Source of the DNA: Pseudoxanthomonas sp. SL93
Lineage (GTDB): Bacteria; Pseudomonadota; Gammaproteobacteria; Xanthomonadales; Xanthomonadaceae
DNA length: 64,000 nucleotides
NCBI RefSeq assembly: GCF_026625825.1
Contig: NZ_CP113065.1
Span: 3,773,501-3,837,500 of the forward strand
Direction of reading: 5' to 3'
Part shown: positions 17,499 through 25,855 of the stretch, one piece after another
Numbering within the stretch: the first letter of the stretch is position 1
Layout: each line of letters begins with the position of its first letter
Made by a program: the position numbers and the translations under genes
The notes under the pieces: model-generated
Seen by the model: only the letters and a program-made list of their open reading frames with translations
Told to the model about the DNA's origin: nothing
Databases searched by the model: none

Positions 17499-18629
17499 AT
17501 GAGCACCATCGACTTCACCTCCTTCCTCAAGCTGATGGCGCACCAGAAGGCGTCGGACCTGTTCATCACCTCCGGCATGCCGCCGTCCATCAAGGTGCAC
17601 GGCAAGATCTCGCCGATCACGCAGACGCCGTTGACCAGCCAGCAGTCGCGCGACCTGGTGCTGAACGTGATGACGCCGTCGCAGCGCGAGGAGTTCGAAA
17701 AGACCCACGAGTGCAACTTCGCCATCGGCGTGGCCGGCGTGGGCCGCTTCCGCGTGAGCTGCTTCTACCAGCGCAACCAGGTGGGCATGGTGCTGCGTCG
17801 CATCGAGACGCGCATCCCCACCATCGAAGAGCTGAACCTGCCGCCGGTCATCAAGACGCTGGCCATGACCAAGCGCGGCATCATCATCTTCGTCGGTGCC
17901 ACGGGTACGGGTAAGTCCACCTCGCTGGCGGCGATGATCGGCTACCGCAACCAGAATTCCACCGGCCACATCATCACCATCGAAGACCCCATCGAGTTCG
18001 TGCACAAGCACGAGGGCTGCATCATCACGCAGCGCGAAGTGGGCATCGACACCGACAGCTGGGACGCGGCGCTGAAGAACACCCTGCGCCAGGCGCCCGA
18101 CGTCATCATGATCGGCGAAGTGCGCACGCGCGAAGGCATGGACCACGCCATCGCCTTCGCCGAAACCGGCCACCTGGTGCTGTGCACGCTGCACGCCAAC
18201 AACGCCAACCAGGCGATGGACCGCATCATCAACTTCTTCCCGGAAGACCGCCGCACCCAGCTGCTGATGGACCTGTCGCTGAACCTGAAGGGCGTGGTGG
18301 CGCAGCAGCTGATCCCCACGCCGGACGGCAAGGCGCGCCGCGTGGCGATGGAAATCCTGCTGGGCACGCCGCTGGTGCAGGACTACATCCGCGACGGCGA
18401 AGTGCACAAGCTGAAGGAAGTGATGAAGGAGTCCACCAACCTGGGCATGAAGACTTTCGACCAGGCGCTGTTCGAGCTGTACCAGGCCGGCGAGATCAGC
18501 TACGAGGACGCGCTGCGCTTCGCCGACTCGCAGAACGAAGTGCGCCTGCGCATCAAGCTGGCCCAGGGCGGCGACGCCCGCACGCTGGCGCAGGGCCTGG
18601 ACGGCGTGGAGATCGCGGAAGTCCGCTGA
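17499..18629 (+). CDS. pilU: Type IV pilus ATPase PilU (PilT paralogue)
   Basis: A 376-residue PilT-like ATPase. PilU assists PilT in pilus retraction under load and is dependent on it. It shares the order N-terminal domain (FLKLMAHQKASDLFITSG), Walker A GATGTGKST (about 130-139), Asp box TIEDPIEFVHK, Walker B MIGEVRTREGMDHAIAFAETGH and His box TLHANNANQAMDR, but lacks the AIRNLIRE motif of PilT and has the longer C-terminus of PilU. A strong ribosome site lies before ATG 17499. A terminator hairpin follows the stop. Confidence 0.97.
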   Translation: MSTIDFTSFLKLMAHQKASDLFITSGMPPSIKVHGKISPITQTPLTSQQSRDLVLNVMTPSQREEFEKTHECNFAIGVAGVGRFRVSCFYQRNQVGMVLRRIETRIPTIEELNLPPVIKTLAMTKRGIIIFVGATGTGKSTSLAAMIGYRNQNSTGHIITIEDPIEFVHKHEGCIITQREVGIDTDSWDAALKNTLRQAPDVIMIGEVRTREGMDHAIAFAETGHLVLCTLHANNANQAMDRIINFFPEDRRTQLLMDLSLNLKGVVAQQLIPTPDGKARRVAMEILLGTPLVQDYIRDGEVHKLKEVMKESTNLGMKTFDQALFELYQAGEISYEDALRFADSQNEVRLRIKLAQGGDARTLAQGLDGVEIAEVR

Positions 18630-18651
18630 CGTCCCGCGCCAGGCATCCTCC

Positions 18652-18679
18652 GGAAAGGGGCGGGCGACCACCCCTTTTT
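18652..18679 (+). terminator. Rho-independent terminator of pilU
   Basis: AAAGGGG at 18654-18660 pairs with CCCCTTT at 18671-18677 around a 10-base loop and runs into a T tract. It lies 23 bases after the pilU stop. The stem is short, so moderate confidence. Confidence 0.6.
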
Positions 18680-18732
18680 CGTGGGCGGCTGTCCGCCTTG
18701 TCGCCGTGAAGTGCCGGAAGGCGGTGCTGCCG

Positions 18733-19045
18733 GAGAAATTTTCTCCGTCGGCCGGGAAACTTTCCTCGCCGTCGCACCAGAAAGGTCCGTCGTCGGAGAA
18801 ATTTTCCTCGTCATCTCACCTTCAAGCCTGGGCGTCGGAGAAATTTTCCTCGTCATCTCACCTTCAAGCCTCGACGTCGAAGAAATTTTCCTCGTCGTCT
18901 CACCTTGGAGCCTCGGCGTCGGCGTAGTTTTCTTCGTCATGGCACATGAAAGCCTTGGCGCCGAGGAAAATTTCCTCGTCATGGCACATCAACGCCTCGG
19001 CATCGAGGAAAATGGCTTCGTCATCTCACCTCGACGCCCTGCCGC
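18733..19045. repeat. 42-bp tandem minisatellite downstream of pilU
   Basis: About seven copies of a 42-base unit follow one another; the shared core GAAATTTTCCTCGTC starts near 18796, 18838, 18880, 18922, 18964 and 19006 at exact 42-base steps, with degenerate copies from 18733. Each unit is 14 codons, so several frames on both strands stay open: one plus frame reads SEKFSSSSHLQAWA-like units, another GEIFLVISPSSLGV, the minus frame GEMTRKISPTPRLE. No start with a ribosome site or clear codon bias selects one of them, so I treat it as a repeat array rather than a gene. It fills most of the 567-base gap between pilU and tag; I see nothing else in the rest of the gap. Confidence 0.9.
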
Positions 19046-19196
19046 CGCCCCTGGAAGGTGTGTTGCCTGGGTCATGTTCCTCGCTGTCACACGGGGGAGC
19101 CACGCGGGCCGGGTGGGCGCAATGCGCCGGAGGGCCGTGCCTGTCATCACCCCGGATCCCGACTGTGGCTCTGGGCCCGGGCGCTACGACCGCGGA

Positions 19197-19739
19197 CTAC
19201 GCCTGCCTGCGCATCCACGCCGGCTTGTGCCGGGCGGCGCGCTTGAACGCGGGGCAGCCTTCGTGGTGTGCGCCGGGCAGGTAGCCCAGGCTCATCAGGA
19301 ACTCGTTGGTGATCTCGCCGCCGGTGAAGCGGAAGGTCTTCTTGAACAGCTTGACCCACGCCGCCTTGTCCAGCGGGTGGTGCGCGTCGAGCCATTCCGC
19401 GAAGCCGCCGTGGCTCTTCCGCAACTCCCTGATGACCTGTGCGTTGTGGATGGCGGCGTCCACCTTCAAGCGGTTGCGGATGATGCCGGCGTCGGCCATC
19501 AGGCGGGCGCGGTCCTTGTCGCCGTAGCGGGCCACCTTGTCCACGTCGAATCCGCTGTAGGCCGCACGGAAGCCATCGCGCTTCCTCAGCATGGTTTCCC
19601 AGCTGAGGCCGGCCTGGTTGATTTCCAGCAGCAGGCGTTCGAACAGCACCGACTCCTCGCGCTGCGGGAAGCCGTACTCGTGGTCGTGGTAGGGGCCGTG
19701 CAGGGGATGCCCGGGGGCGATATCGCAGTAGGTCGGCAT
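19197..19739 (-). CDS. tag: DNA-3-methyladenine glycosylase I
   Basis: A 180-residue Tag-type DNA repair glycosylase that excises 3-methyladenine. Residues 1-20 (TYCDIAPGHPLHGPYHDHEYG) and the C-terminal GAHHEGCPAF carry the Cys and His ligands of the zinc snap typical of Tag. The helix-hairpin core has LFERLLLEINQAGLSWETMLRKR with the catalytic-site Glu, and GFDVDKVARY. ATG 19739 gives the usual family length; upstream open frame is not conserved in style. Divergent from yqgE. Confidence 0.95.
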   Translation of the reverse strand: MPTYCDIAPGHPLHGPYHDHEYGFPQREESVLFERLLLEINQAGLSWETMLRKRDGFRAAYSGFDVDKVARYGDKDRARLMADAGIIRNRLKVDAAIHNAQVIRELRKSHGGFAEWLDAHHPLDKAAWVKLFKKTFRFTGGEITNEFLMSLGYLPGAHHEGCPAFKRAARHKPAWMRRQA

Positions 19740-19861
19740 GCGGCGGCGGTGCTCCGGGAAGGCGGCGGCGACGCCGGGCGTCGCATCGAACGCCCAGTGT
19801 AGGCCGTGAACGCGGGCAGGTGCTGTCCGCGAGGCCCGGTCCGCGACGGACGTCGGCGGGC

Positions 19862-19867
19862 TAGAAT
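19862..19867 (+). promoter_or_regulatory. Candidate -10 box of a leaderless yqgE transcript
   Basis: TAGAAT ends 6 bases before the ATG of yqgE (19874), which places the expected transcription start on the start codon. There is no Shine-Dalgarno-like sequence between. No convincing -35 element is visible upstream. Confidence 0.45.
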
Positions 19868-19873
19868 GGCCGC

Positions 19874-20440
19874 ATGCAAGACGCCCCCACACCCCTTGCC
19901 AACCAGCTGTTGATCGCGTCCCCGGCGCTGTCGGACCCCAATTTCGCGCGCAGCGTCACCCTGATCTGCCAGCACGACGACGAGGGGGCGATGGGCGTGG
20001 TGGTGAACCGCGCCTCCGAGTACACGCTGGGCGAGGTGCTGCGGCAGATGAACCTGGAAAGCCACGATCCCGGACTGGGTTCCCAGCGGGTGCTCAGTGG
20101 CGGCCCGGTGCACCCGGAGCGCGGCTTCGTGCTGCATGACGGCGGCCGCGCCTGGGAATCGACGCTGGAAGTGGCCGACGGCCTCTACCTGACCACCTCG
20201 CGCGACATCCTGGAAGCCATGGCCGTGGGCGATGGCCCCACCAACGCGGTGGTCGCGCTGGGCTGCGCCGGCTGGGGTGCCGGGCAGCTGGAATACGAAC
20301 TGGGCGAGAACAGCTGGCTGACCGCACCGGCCGACGCCGAGCTGCTGTTCGCGCTGCCGCTGGAGCAGCGCTGGCAGGCGGCCGGCCACCGCATCGGCGT
20401 GGACATGACCCTGTTGACCGATTACAGCGGCCACGCATGA
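19874..20440 (+). CDS. yqgE: YqgE/AlgH family protein
   Basis: A 188-residue protein of the YqgE/AlgH family, cytoplasmic and of unsettled function; in Pseudomonas AlgH was named for an effect on alginate. The pattern is complete: [39 protein letters not shown] at the N-terminus, [15 protein letters not shown] in the middle and [25 protein letters not shown] toward the end. It precedes ruvX and pyrB, a common gene order. It probably has a leaderless message. Confidence 0.95.
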   Translation: MQDAPTPLANQLLIASPALSDPNFARSVTLICQHDDEGAMGVVVNRASEYTLGEVLRQMNLESHDPGLGSQRVLSGGPVHPERGFVLHDGGRAWESTLEVADGLYLTTSRDILEAMAVGDGPTNAVVALGCAGWGAGQLEYELGENSWLTAPADAELLFALPLEQRWQAAGHRIGVDMTLLTDYSGHA

Positions 20441-20522
20441 CGCCAACCCCGCCCGGCCTGGATACGCGCCCTGCACGCCGACCGGTGCAGGATCGCGGTG
20501 TTCGCCGCGGGAGGCGCTGCGC

Positions 20523-20972
20523 ATGAAGCTGGATGGCACCGTGCTGGGGTTCGACGTGGGCGCGCGCCGCATCGGCGTGGCGGTGGGCAGTGCCTTCGGT
20601 ACCGGCGCGCGGGCGCTGGCGGTCATCGACGTGCACGCCAACGGGCCGGACTGGCTGGCCATCGACCGGCTGCACGCCGAATGGAAGCCCGACGGCCTGG
20701 TGGTCGGCGACCCGATGACGCTGGAAGGCGGCGACCAGCCCATCCGCAAGCGCGCGCATGCCTTCGCCCGCGAACTTCGCACCCGCTACGGCCTGCCGGT
20801 GGTGCTGGTGGACGAGCGCACCAGTTCCGTCGAGGCCTCGCAGCGCTTCGCCCTGGACCGCGCCGAAGGCCGCAAGCGCCGTCGCGACGCCGCGGCACTG
20901 GACGCGGTGGCCGCGGCCGTCATCATCGAACGCTGGCTGGCCGCGCCGCACGACGCGACCCAGGTCACCTGA
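20523..20972 (+). CDS. ruvX: RuvX/YqgF family nuclease
   Basis: A 149-residue RNase H-fold protein of the YqgF/RuvX family, needed for 16S rRNA 5' end maturation and proposed as an alternative Holliday junction resolvase. Acidic active-site positions are visible: Asp in GFDVGARRIGVAVG (about 10), Glu in VDERTSSVEA and Asp in RDAAALDAVAA near the end. The conserved LVVGDPMTLEGG is slightly unusual compared with the common GLPL form. Ribosome site GGGAGG before ATG 20523. Between yqgE and pyrB in one operon. Confidence 0.95.
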   Translation: MKLDGTVLGFDVGARRIGVAVGSAFGTGARALAVIDVHANGPDWLAIDRLHAEWKPDGLVVGDPMTLEGGDQPIRKRAHAFARELRTRYGLPVVLVDERTSSVEASQRFALDRAEGRKRRRDAAALDAVAAAVIIERWLAAPHDATQVT

Positions 20973-20993
20973 TTCTTCTCCCTGTGATAGCAC

Positions 20994-21938
20994 ATGACCC
21001 AACAACTTGATTCGGATGGACGCCTGCAGCACCTGCTGACCTTGGAAGGCCTGCCCCGCGAAACCCTCTGCCGCCTGCTGGACCGGGCCGGGCAGATCCG
21101 CGACGCGGCGCTGGGCCGCACGCCACGCCGGCAGGTGCTGGACGGCACCACCGTGTGCACGCTGTTCTTCGAGCCTTCCACCCGCACGCGCAGTTCGTTC
21201 CATATCGCGGCCCACCGGCTGGGTGCGGACGTGCTGAACGTGGATGCCTCCACCTCGTCCACGCGCAAGGGCGAAACCGCGCGCGACACGCTGCGCAACC
21301 TGGAAGCGATGGGCGTGCGCGGCTTCATCGTGCGCCATGCCGAGGACGGCGCGGTCGCCGCGCTGGCGCGGGAAGCGGGCGAGGGCACCACGCTGATCAA
21401 TGCCGGCGATGGCCGCAGCGCGCATCCCACCCAGGGATTGCTGGACGTGCTGACCATCCGCCAGGCCAAGGGCGCGGACTTCTCGCGACTGAAGATCCTG
21501 ATCGTCGGCGACGTGAAGCATTCACGCGTGGCGCGCTCGGACCTGCACGCGCTGCACACGCTGGGCGCGGGCGAGATCCGCGTCTGCGGGCCGCGATCGC
21601 TGCTGCCCGACGACGGCACGCTGGCGGGCTGCCAGGTCGGCCAGGACGTCGACGCCATGCTGGAAGGCGTGGATGCGGTGATGATGCTGCGGCTGCAGCG
21701 CGAGCGCATGGAAGAAGGGCTGGTGGCGTCGCTGGAGGATTACCACCGCGACTACGGCCTGACCGCGACGCGGCTGGCGCGTGCGGCGAAGGATGCGGTG
21801 GTGCTGCATCCCGGCCCGATCAACCGCGGCGTGGAGATCACCGACGACGTCGCCGACGGCCCGCAGTCGCTGGTGCTGCGCCAGGTCAGCAACGGCGTGG
21901 CCATCCGCATGGCGGTGCTGGAAACGCTGCTGACCTGA
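20994..21938 (+). CDS. pyrB: Aspartate carbamoyltransferase catalytic chain
   Basis: A 314-residue ATCase catalytic subunit, which condenses carbamoyl phosphate and aspartate in pyrimidine synthesis. The carbamoyl-phosphate loop FFEPSTRTRSSFHIA (about 57-71), the neighbouring-chain loop DASTSSTRKGET with Ser and Lys, HPTQGLLDVLTI and the C-terminal LHPGPINRGVEI are present. No pyrI regulatory gene or inactive pyrC' lies beside it. It follows ruvX by 21 bases on the same strand. Confidence 0.98.
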   Translation: MTQQLDSDGRLQHLLTLEGLPRETLCRLLDRAGQIRDAALGRTPRRQVLDGTTVCTLFFEPSTRTRSSFHIAAHRLGADVLNVDASTSSTRKGETARDTLRNLEAMGVRGFIVRHAEDGAVAALAREAGEGTTLINAGDGRSAHPTQGLLDVLTIRQAKGADFSRLKILIVGDVKHSRVARSDLHALHTLGAGEIRVCGPRSLLPDDGTLAGCQVGQDVDAMLEGVDAVMMLRLQRERMEEGLVASLEDYHRDYGLTATRLARAAKDAVVLHPGPINRGVEITDDVADGPQSLVLRQVSNGVAIRMAVLETLLT

Positions 21939-21958
21939 GGCCAGCTTGCGGCGGGCGC

Positions 21959-23551
21959 TCAGTCTTCCGCCGCCACCACGCGGTTCTTGCCGTCCTGCTT
22001 GGCGCGGTACATGGTGCGGTCGGCGCGCGCGAGCAGGTCTTCCTGGGATTCGCCGGGCCGCCAGCGCGCGACGCCGGCGCTGAAGCTCACCGCCAAGGTC
22101 TGCCCCTGGTGCTGCAGCGGCCGCTGCACCAGCCGCGTGCGCAGGCGTTCCAGCGTGCCCATCGCTTCCAGGAACGGCGTGTCGGGCAGCAGCAGCACGA
22201 ACTCCTCGCCCCCGAAACGCGCCACCGCATCGCTGCCGCGCAGGGTGGCGCGGGCGACGGCGACCACGTGGCACAGCGCTGCGTCGCCGCCCTGGTGGCC
22301 ATGGGTGGCGTTGATCTGGCGGAAGTCGTCCAGGTCCAGCATGGCCAGGCACATGGTCTGGCCGCTGCGCAGCGCACGCACCGATTCGCGCTTGAACAGT
22401 TCGTCGAAGCCGCGCCGGTTCAGCGCTTCGGTCAGCTGGTCCACGCGGACCAGGGTGGATACCGACTGCAGTTCTTCTTCCAGGTCGGCGACGCGCTGTT
22501 CGGCTTCCTCGGCCTCGCGGCGCGCGGCCAGCAGGTTGTCGCGCGTCTTCAGCGCCTGCGCCTGCAGCTGCTCGGTGTCGTGCAGGATGTCCTCCATGCG
22601 CTTGCCCAGCTCGGCGATGCTGCGGCTGTCGCGGATGGCCTGCACGTGGAAGGTGATGCGGTCGTGGAATTCGCCGGTGCTGCTGGCCATGCCATCCAGC
22701 CGTTCGACGAAGGTCACCATCATGTCCTTCATCGCCGTCTTCGAATCGGCGATGCCCTGCTTCAGCAGGCCCTGCTTGTAGATCACCTCGCGCAGGCCGG
22801 CGCGCGTCTGCTCCAGCGCGGTGCGGTCCAGCGGGCCGGACAGCAGTTCGCGCACGGCGGCGATCTGGTCCTGCAGCCAGCTGCCGTCCTCCAGCAGCTC
22901 GCCGACGTTTTCCAGCAGCAGGTCGAACAGGCTGCGCATCAGATCCTGCGCATCGGTGACCTCGTGCGTGCGCAGGCCCACCTGGTGGCACAGGTCGCGC
23001 AGGTCGGTGGACAGCGTTTCAAGGGACTGCGTGGGCTGCCACTGCTTCACGCGGCCGACCATCGCATGCGTTTGCGGCAGCAGCGCGGCGTCGTCGCGCA
23101 GCAGCGATTCCATCGCCACCGCCAGCGTGTGGTGCAGCAGGTCGCGCAGCTGTTCGGCTTCGCCGGCGACCGGCTCGTCCTGGATGGTGCGGATGTACTT
23201 GTCCACCAGCTGCCGGAGGGCGCGGCCATAGCGGGCCCAGTCGCCGTCGGCATGCGCCGACTGCAGGCGCTGGCCCATGCCGCGCAGTTCGCCCGGCAGG
23301 CCGGCCACGCCGTCGGCGAAGGCCGACAGCAGGCTGGCGGGCTCCAGCGCGTGGGCAAACAGGGCGTGCAGCTGGGCCGGGCTGATGCTGGGCAAGGACA
23401 TGCCGACGGGGGACGGGACCGTCGCCAGGTCGGTGGAGGTACTGGCCGGCTTCTCCTGGCGGCGCGGCCACAGGCGGCGCAGGCCGCTGGTCAGGCCGGG
23501 GGAGGCATCAGCGGAGTCGGGCAGGGCGCGGGGGGGCTTGGCCACGGGCAC
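21959..23551 (-). CDS. Diguanylate cyclase with long helical N-terminal region
   Basis: A 530-residue cytoplasmic GGDEF protein that probably makes cyclic di-GMP. The C-terminal domain (about 365-520) has the active-site motif GGEEF within ARFGGEEFVLLLP and the inhibitory site RGSD exactly five residues before it, so product inhibition is likely. The N-terminal 360 residues have no membrane helix; they look alpha-helical with a probable coiled coil around 295-350 (AKRMEDILHDTEQLQAQAL, EEAEQRVADLEEEL). The start is GTG 23551 or GTG 23545. It ends 20 bases from the convergent pyrB end. The input signal is unknown. Nearness to pilT/pilU is suggestive only. Confidence 0.93.
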   Translation of the reverse strand: MPVAKPPRALPDSADASPGLTSGLRRLWPRRQEKPASTSTDLATVPSPVGMSLPSISPAQLHALFAHALEPASLLSAFADGVAGLPGELRGMGQRLQSAHADGDWARYGRALRQLVDKYIRTIQDEPVAGEAEQLRDLLHHTLAVAMESLLRDDAALLPQTHAMVGRVKQWQPTQSLETLSTDLRDLCHQVGLRTHEVTDAQDLMRSLFDLLLENVGELLEDGSWLQDQIAAVRELLSGPLDRTALEQTRAGLREVIYKQGLLKQGIADSKTAMKDMMVTFVERLDGMASSTGEFHDRITFHVQAIRDSRSIAELGKRMEDILHDTEQLQAQALKTRDNLLAARREAEEAEQRVADLEEELQSVSTLVRVDQLTEALNRRGFDELFKRESVRALRSGQTMCLAMLDLDDFRQINATHGHQGGDAALCHVVAVARATLRGSDAVARFGGEEFVLLLPDTPFLEAMGTLERLRTRLVQRPLQHQGQTLAVSFSAGVARWRPGESQEDLLARADRTMYRAKQDGKNRVVAAED

Positions 23552-23677
23552 ACGGCCACGTCGGCCGCCGGAAAGGGGATGCCGGTTTATCGGCCGCGAA
23601 CGCGGTCAGTTGAGGCCCGGCGCGACCGGGAAGCGCGGCCGTGACGAATTCGTGATCGCGGTGCGGTCGAAACGGCG

Positions 23678-23965
23678 TCAGGGGGCCGGATCGTGGCCGG
23701 CGGGGAACCGCTGCAGCGCGTCCTGGATGATGGCGAGCTGTTCGATCGCCTCCGGGTGGCCCTCGGCGGCGGCCTGGCGCACGTCGTCCAGGCTGGGGTG
23801 CGGCACGATCATCAGCAGGTTGCCGCACTGCGGGCAGGCGTAGTCGGTCACCTGGTCGTGCAGCTCCATCGCCATGGCGCGGCTGTCGCCTTCCCACCCG
23901 CAGGGGCAGGCCAGGCGGCGGGTGCGCCAATCGGCGGTGAAATAGCTGGGGATGAGTTCGGACAT
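23678..23965 (-). CDS. Small zinc-ribbon-like protein
   Basis: A 95-residue protein with two Cys pairs, ACPCGWEG (about 20-22) and YACPQCGN (about 44-47), spaced like a treble-clef zinc ribbon, followed by a helical C-terminal half (SLDDVRQAAAEGHPEAIEQLAIIQDAL). No named family is recognised. ATG 23965 is chosen to begin with MSELIPSYFT. It starts 14 bases after the stop of the esterase gene at 23980 and is likely in the same transcript. Confidence 0.72.
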   Translation of the reverse strand: MSELIPSYFTADWRTRRLACPCGWEGDSRAMAMELHDQVTDYACPQCGNLLMIVPHPSLDDVRQAAAEGHPEAIEQLAIIQDALQRFPAGHDPAP

Positions 23966-23979
23966 GCGATGCGTCCGCG

Positions 23980-24777
23980 TCAGCGGCGTTGCGAGAACAG
24001 CCAGTCCCACATCGGCGCATGCGCGTAGGTGGCATCCCAGCTGTTGTGGTTCGCGTCGGGGAATTCCGTGTAGCGTGCATCGCGCGCGCCTGCGGCTTCC
24101 AGCGCGGCCGCCATGCGGCGCGACTGTGCCGGCGGCACGGCTTCGTCCTTGCCGCCGTGGAAGATCCACACGGGGACGTCCTTCAGCCGTTGCGCGGCGG
24201 CTGCGAAAGGATCGGCGGCACCGGCCACGCTGTGCGCGTTCATGCCGGGGCGCTGGTCGGTCCAGTCCACGGTGATGCCGCCGCAGACCGGCACCAGCGC
24301 GGCGAAGCGCGTCGGCTGCTGCAGGGCGAGTTCCCACGTACCGTAACCGCCCATCGAGATGCCGGTGAGATAGGCGCGGTCGGGGTCGCCGTTGAACTCG
24401 CGCGTCGCCGCCTCCAGCGCCGCGAAGGCGATGGGGCCGGCCGTCTGCGTCCACTCGGTGTCGTCCGGCGCCTGCGGGAACACGACGAGGGCGGGGAAGT
24501 CCGCCGCATGCTGCCGCACGTACGGGCCCAGTCCGGCCATCGTCTGCCTGGCTCCGTCGCTGCCACGCTCACCCGAGCCGTTGAGGAACAGCACCACCGG
24601 CAGCGTGTCGTGGCGGAAGCGCGCGGCGGGCACGAACACCTGGTAGCGGTGGGTCTGGCCGTCCAGCGTGAGCTCTCGCGAAACGAATTCGCCGGTCGGA
24701 TTCAGGGGAGGCGTGGTGGTGCAGGCAGTCATCAGGATCAGCAGCATGCCCAGGCAGGCAGTGGCAAGGAAGCGCAT
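23980..24777 (-). CDS. Alpha/beta hydrolase lipoprotein (esterase/peptidase-like)
   Basis: A 265-residue predicted lipoprotein with the lipobox MTAC near residue 18, then an alpha/beta hydrolase of the polyhydroxybutyrate depolymerase/esterase PhoPQ-like type often called prolyl oligopeptidase family. Catalytic Ser is in LTGISMGGYGTWELAL, with the acid likely in GGKDEAVPP and His in FPDANHNSWD. The oxyanion region LFLNGSGERGSDG is characteristic. ATG 24777 gives the lipoprotein signal; the upstream open frame adds non-homologous residues. It probably acts on esters or short peptides in the periplasm or on the outer membrane. Confidence 0.88.
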   Translation of the reverse strand: MRFLATACLGMLLILMTACTTTPPLNPTGEFVSRELTLDGQTHRYQVFVPAARFRHDTLPVVLFLNGSGERGSDGARQTMAGLGPYVRQHAADFPALVVFPQAPDDTEWTQTAGPIAFAALEAATREFNGDPDRAYLTGISMGGYGTWELALQQPTRFAALVPVCGGITVDWTDQRPGMNAHSVAGAADPFAAAAQRLKDVPVWIFHGGKDEAVPPAQSRRMAAALEAAGARDARYTEFPDANHNSWDATYAHAPMWDWLFSQRR

Positions 24778-24839
24778 GGCAGTCGCGATGGGAGGGGATA
24801 CGTGCAGCATACCCCGTCGAGGGCGGCCGGGCCTGCGTT

Positions 24840-25691
24840 TCAACGCTTCGCATCGGGCGGCGGCATGTCGTCGCGCACCCGCACGAAGCGCGCGAAACGC
24901 GGCAATCCCTTCGAGGTGAAGCCGTTGTAGCGGTAGGTCACCCATGCCCCCGGTGGCGGCGGCGCGGCACGCTGCGCATCGGTGAAGCCGGTGCCGATAC
25001 GGAAGCTGCGTCCCTCGGGCGTGCGCACCTGCAGCGCCCCCATCATGCCCTGGTACTTGCCCTTGCCGGGCAGGTGCGCGACCACCTGCGCCTCGGCATC
25101 CTCATGGGTCTTGTACTTCAGCAGATCCTCGCTGCGCCCGGCGCGGTAGAAGGCGTTGCGCCGATGCAGCATCAGGCCCTCGCCCCCGGCGGCCACCACG
25201 CGCGCCAGTTCGGCATCCAGTGCGGCGACCGTGTCGAAGCGCTGCTGCGGGATCATCGCCAGGTGTGCGTTGCCGGCCGCCGAGACTAGGGCGCGCATGC
25301 GCACGACCCGGTCCGCGAACGGCCGCGGGCAGGTCGGCAGATCGAACGCCATGAAGCGCACATTCCGCCAGGCCCGCGGATCGGTTGCGACGCGACGGAC
25401 AAGGGCGCTGACCTCGTCGAAACGACCACGCGCGATCCACAGTTCGCCATCCAGGGGTACGGCGGGCCAGTTCCGTGTGAACACCGCCGGTGTCGCGATA
25501 CGCTGGCCGCCGCGCGTCCACAGCGCGCGACCATCCCAGCGCGCACGCACGCCGTCCAGCTTCTCGCTGACCAGGAAGGCGCTGACCGGCACACCTTCGC
25601 GATACGCGGTGGCCAGCATCGGCGCGGGAGGCGGTGCCGGAAGCACAGGCCAGGGCAGCAGGCACAGCAGGGCGGTGAGAAGCAGGCGCAT
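24840..25691 (-). CDS. Exported ATP-dependent DNA ligase (Lig E type)
   Basis: A 283-residue minimal ATP-dependent DNA ligase with an N-terminal signal peptide (LLLTALLCLLPWPVLPAP). The nucleotidyltransferase motifs run in order: motif I SEKLDGVRARW with adenylated Lys (about 44), motif III LDGELWIARGRF, IIIa RFMAFDLP, IV GGEGLMLHRR, V LLKYKTHEDAEAQVV, then a short OB domain (MGALQVRTPEGRSFRIGTGF) ending at residue 283, without DNA-binding add-ons. This is the layout of Lig E enzymes of proteobacteria, thought to act in the periplasm on extracellular DNA. It is a single gene upstream of the esterase lipoprotein on the same strand. Confidence 0.93.
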   Translation of the reverse strand: MRLLLTALLCLLPWPVLPAPPPAPMLATAYREGVPVSAFLVSEKLDGVRARWDGRALWTRGGQRIATPAVFTRNWPAVPLDGELWIARGRFDEVSALVRRVATDPRAWRNVRFMAFDLPTCPRPFADRVVRMRALVSAAGNAHLAMIPQQRFDTVAALDAELARVVAAGGEGLMLHRRNAFYRAGRSEDLLKYKTHEDAEAQVVAHLPGKGKYQGMMGALQVRTPEGRSFRIGTGFTDAQRAAPPPPGAWVTYRYNGFTSKGLPRFARFVRVRDDMPPPDAKR

Positions 25692-25855
25692 GGCGGCGAG
25701 CCGGGATGAGGAAGCGCCAGCGTCGCGGGCAGGGGGGATGTTCGGGATCAGCGCACATCGCGGCGGTCTGTAGGAAAGCGCCTCGCGAGCTGATCGCCTA
25801 CGCCGCCAGGATCAGCGTGGCCAGGCTGCAGGAGGAAACGGCCATGGCGCGGGAT

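Noticed and set aside
18733..19045. CRISPR array
   Set aside because: Repeat units follow directly without unique spacers, and no cas gene is present.
18681..19802. Possible 373-residue protein containing the repeat units
   Set aside because: Its second half is antisense to tag and its first half is only the 42-bp repeat; several other frames stay equally open there.
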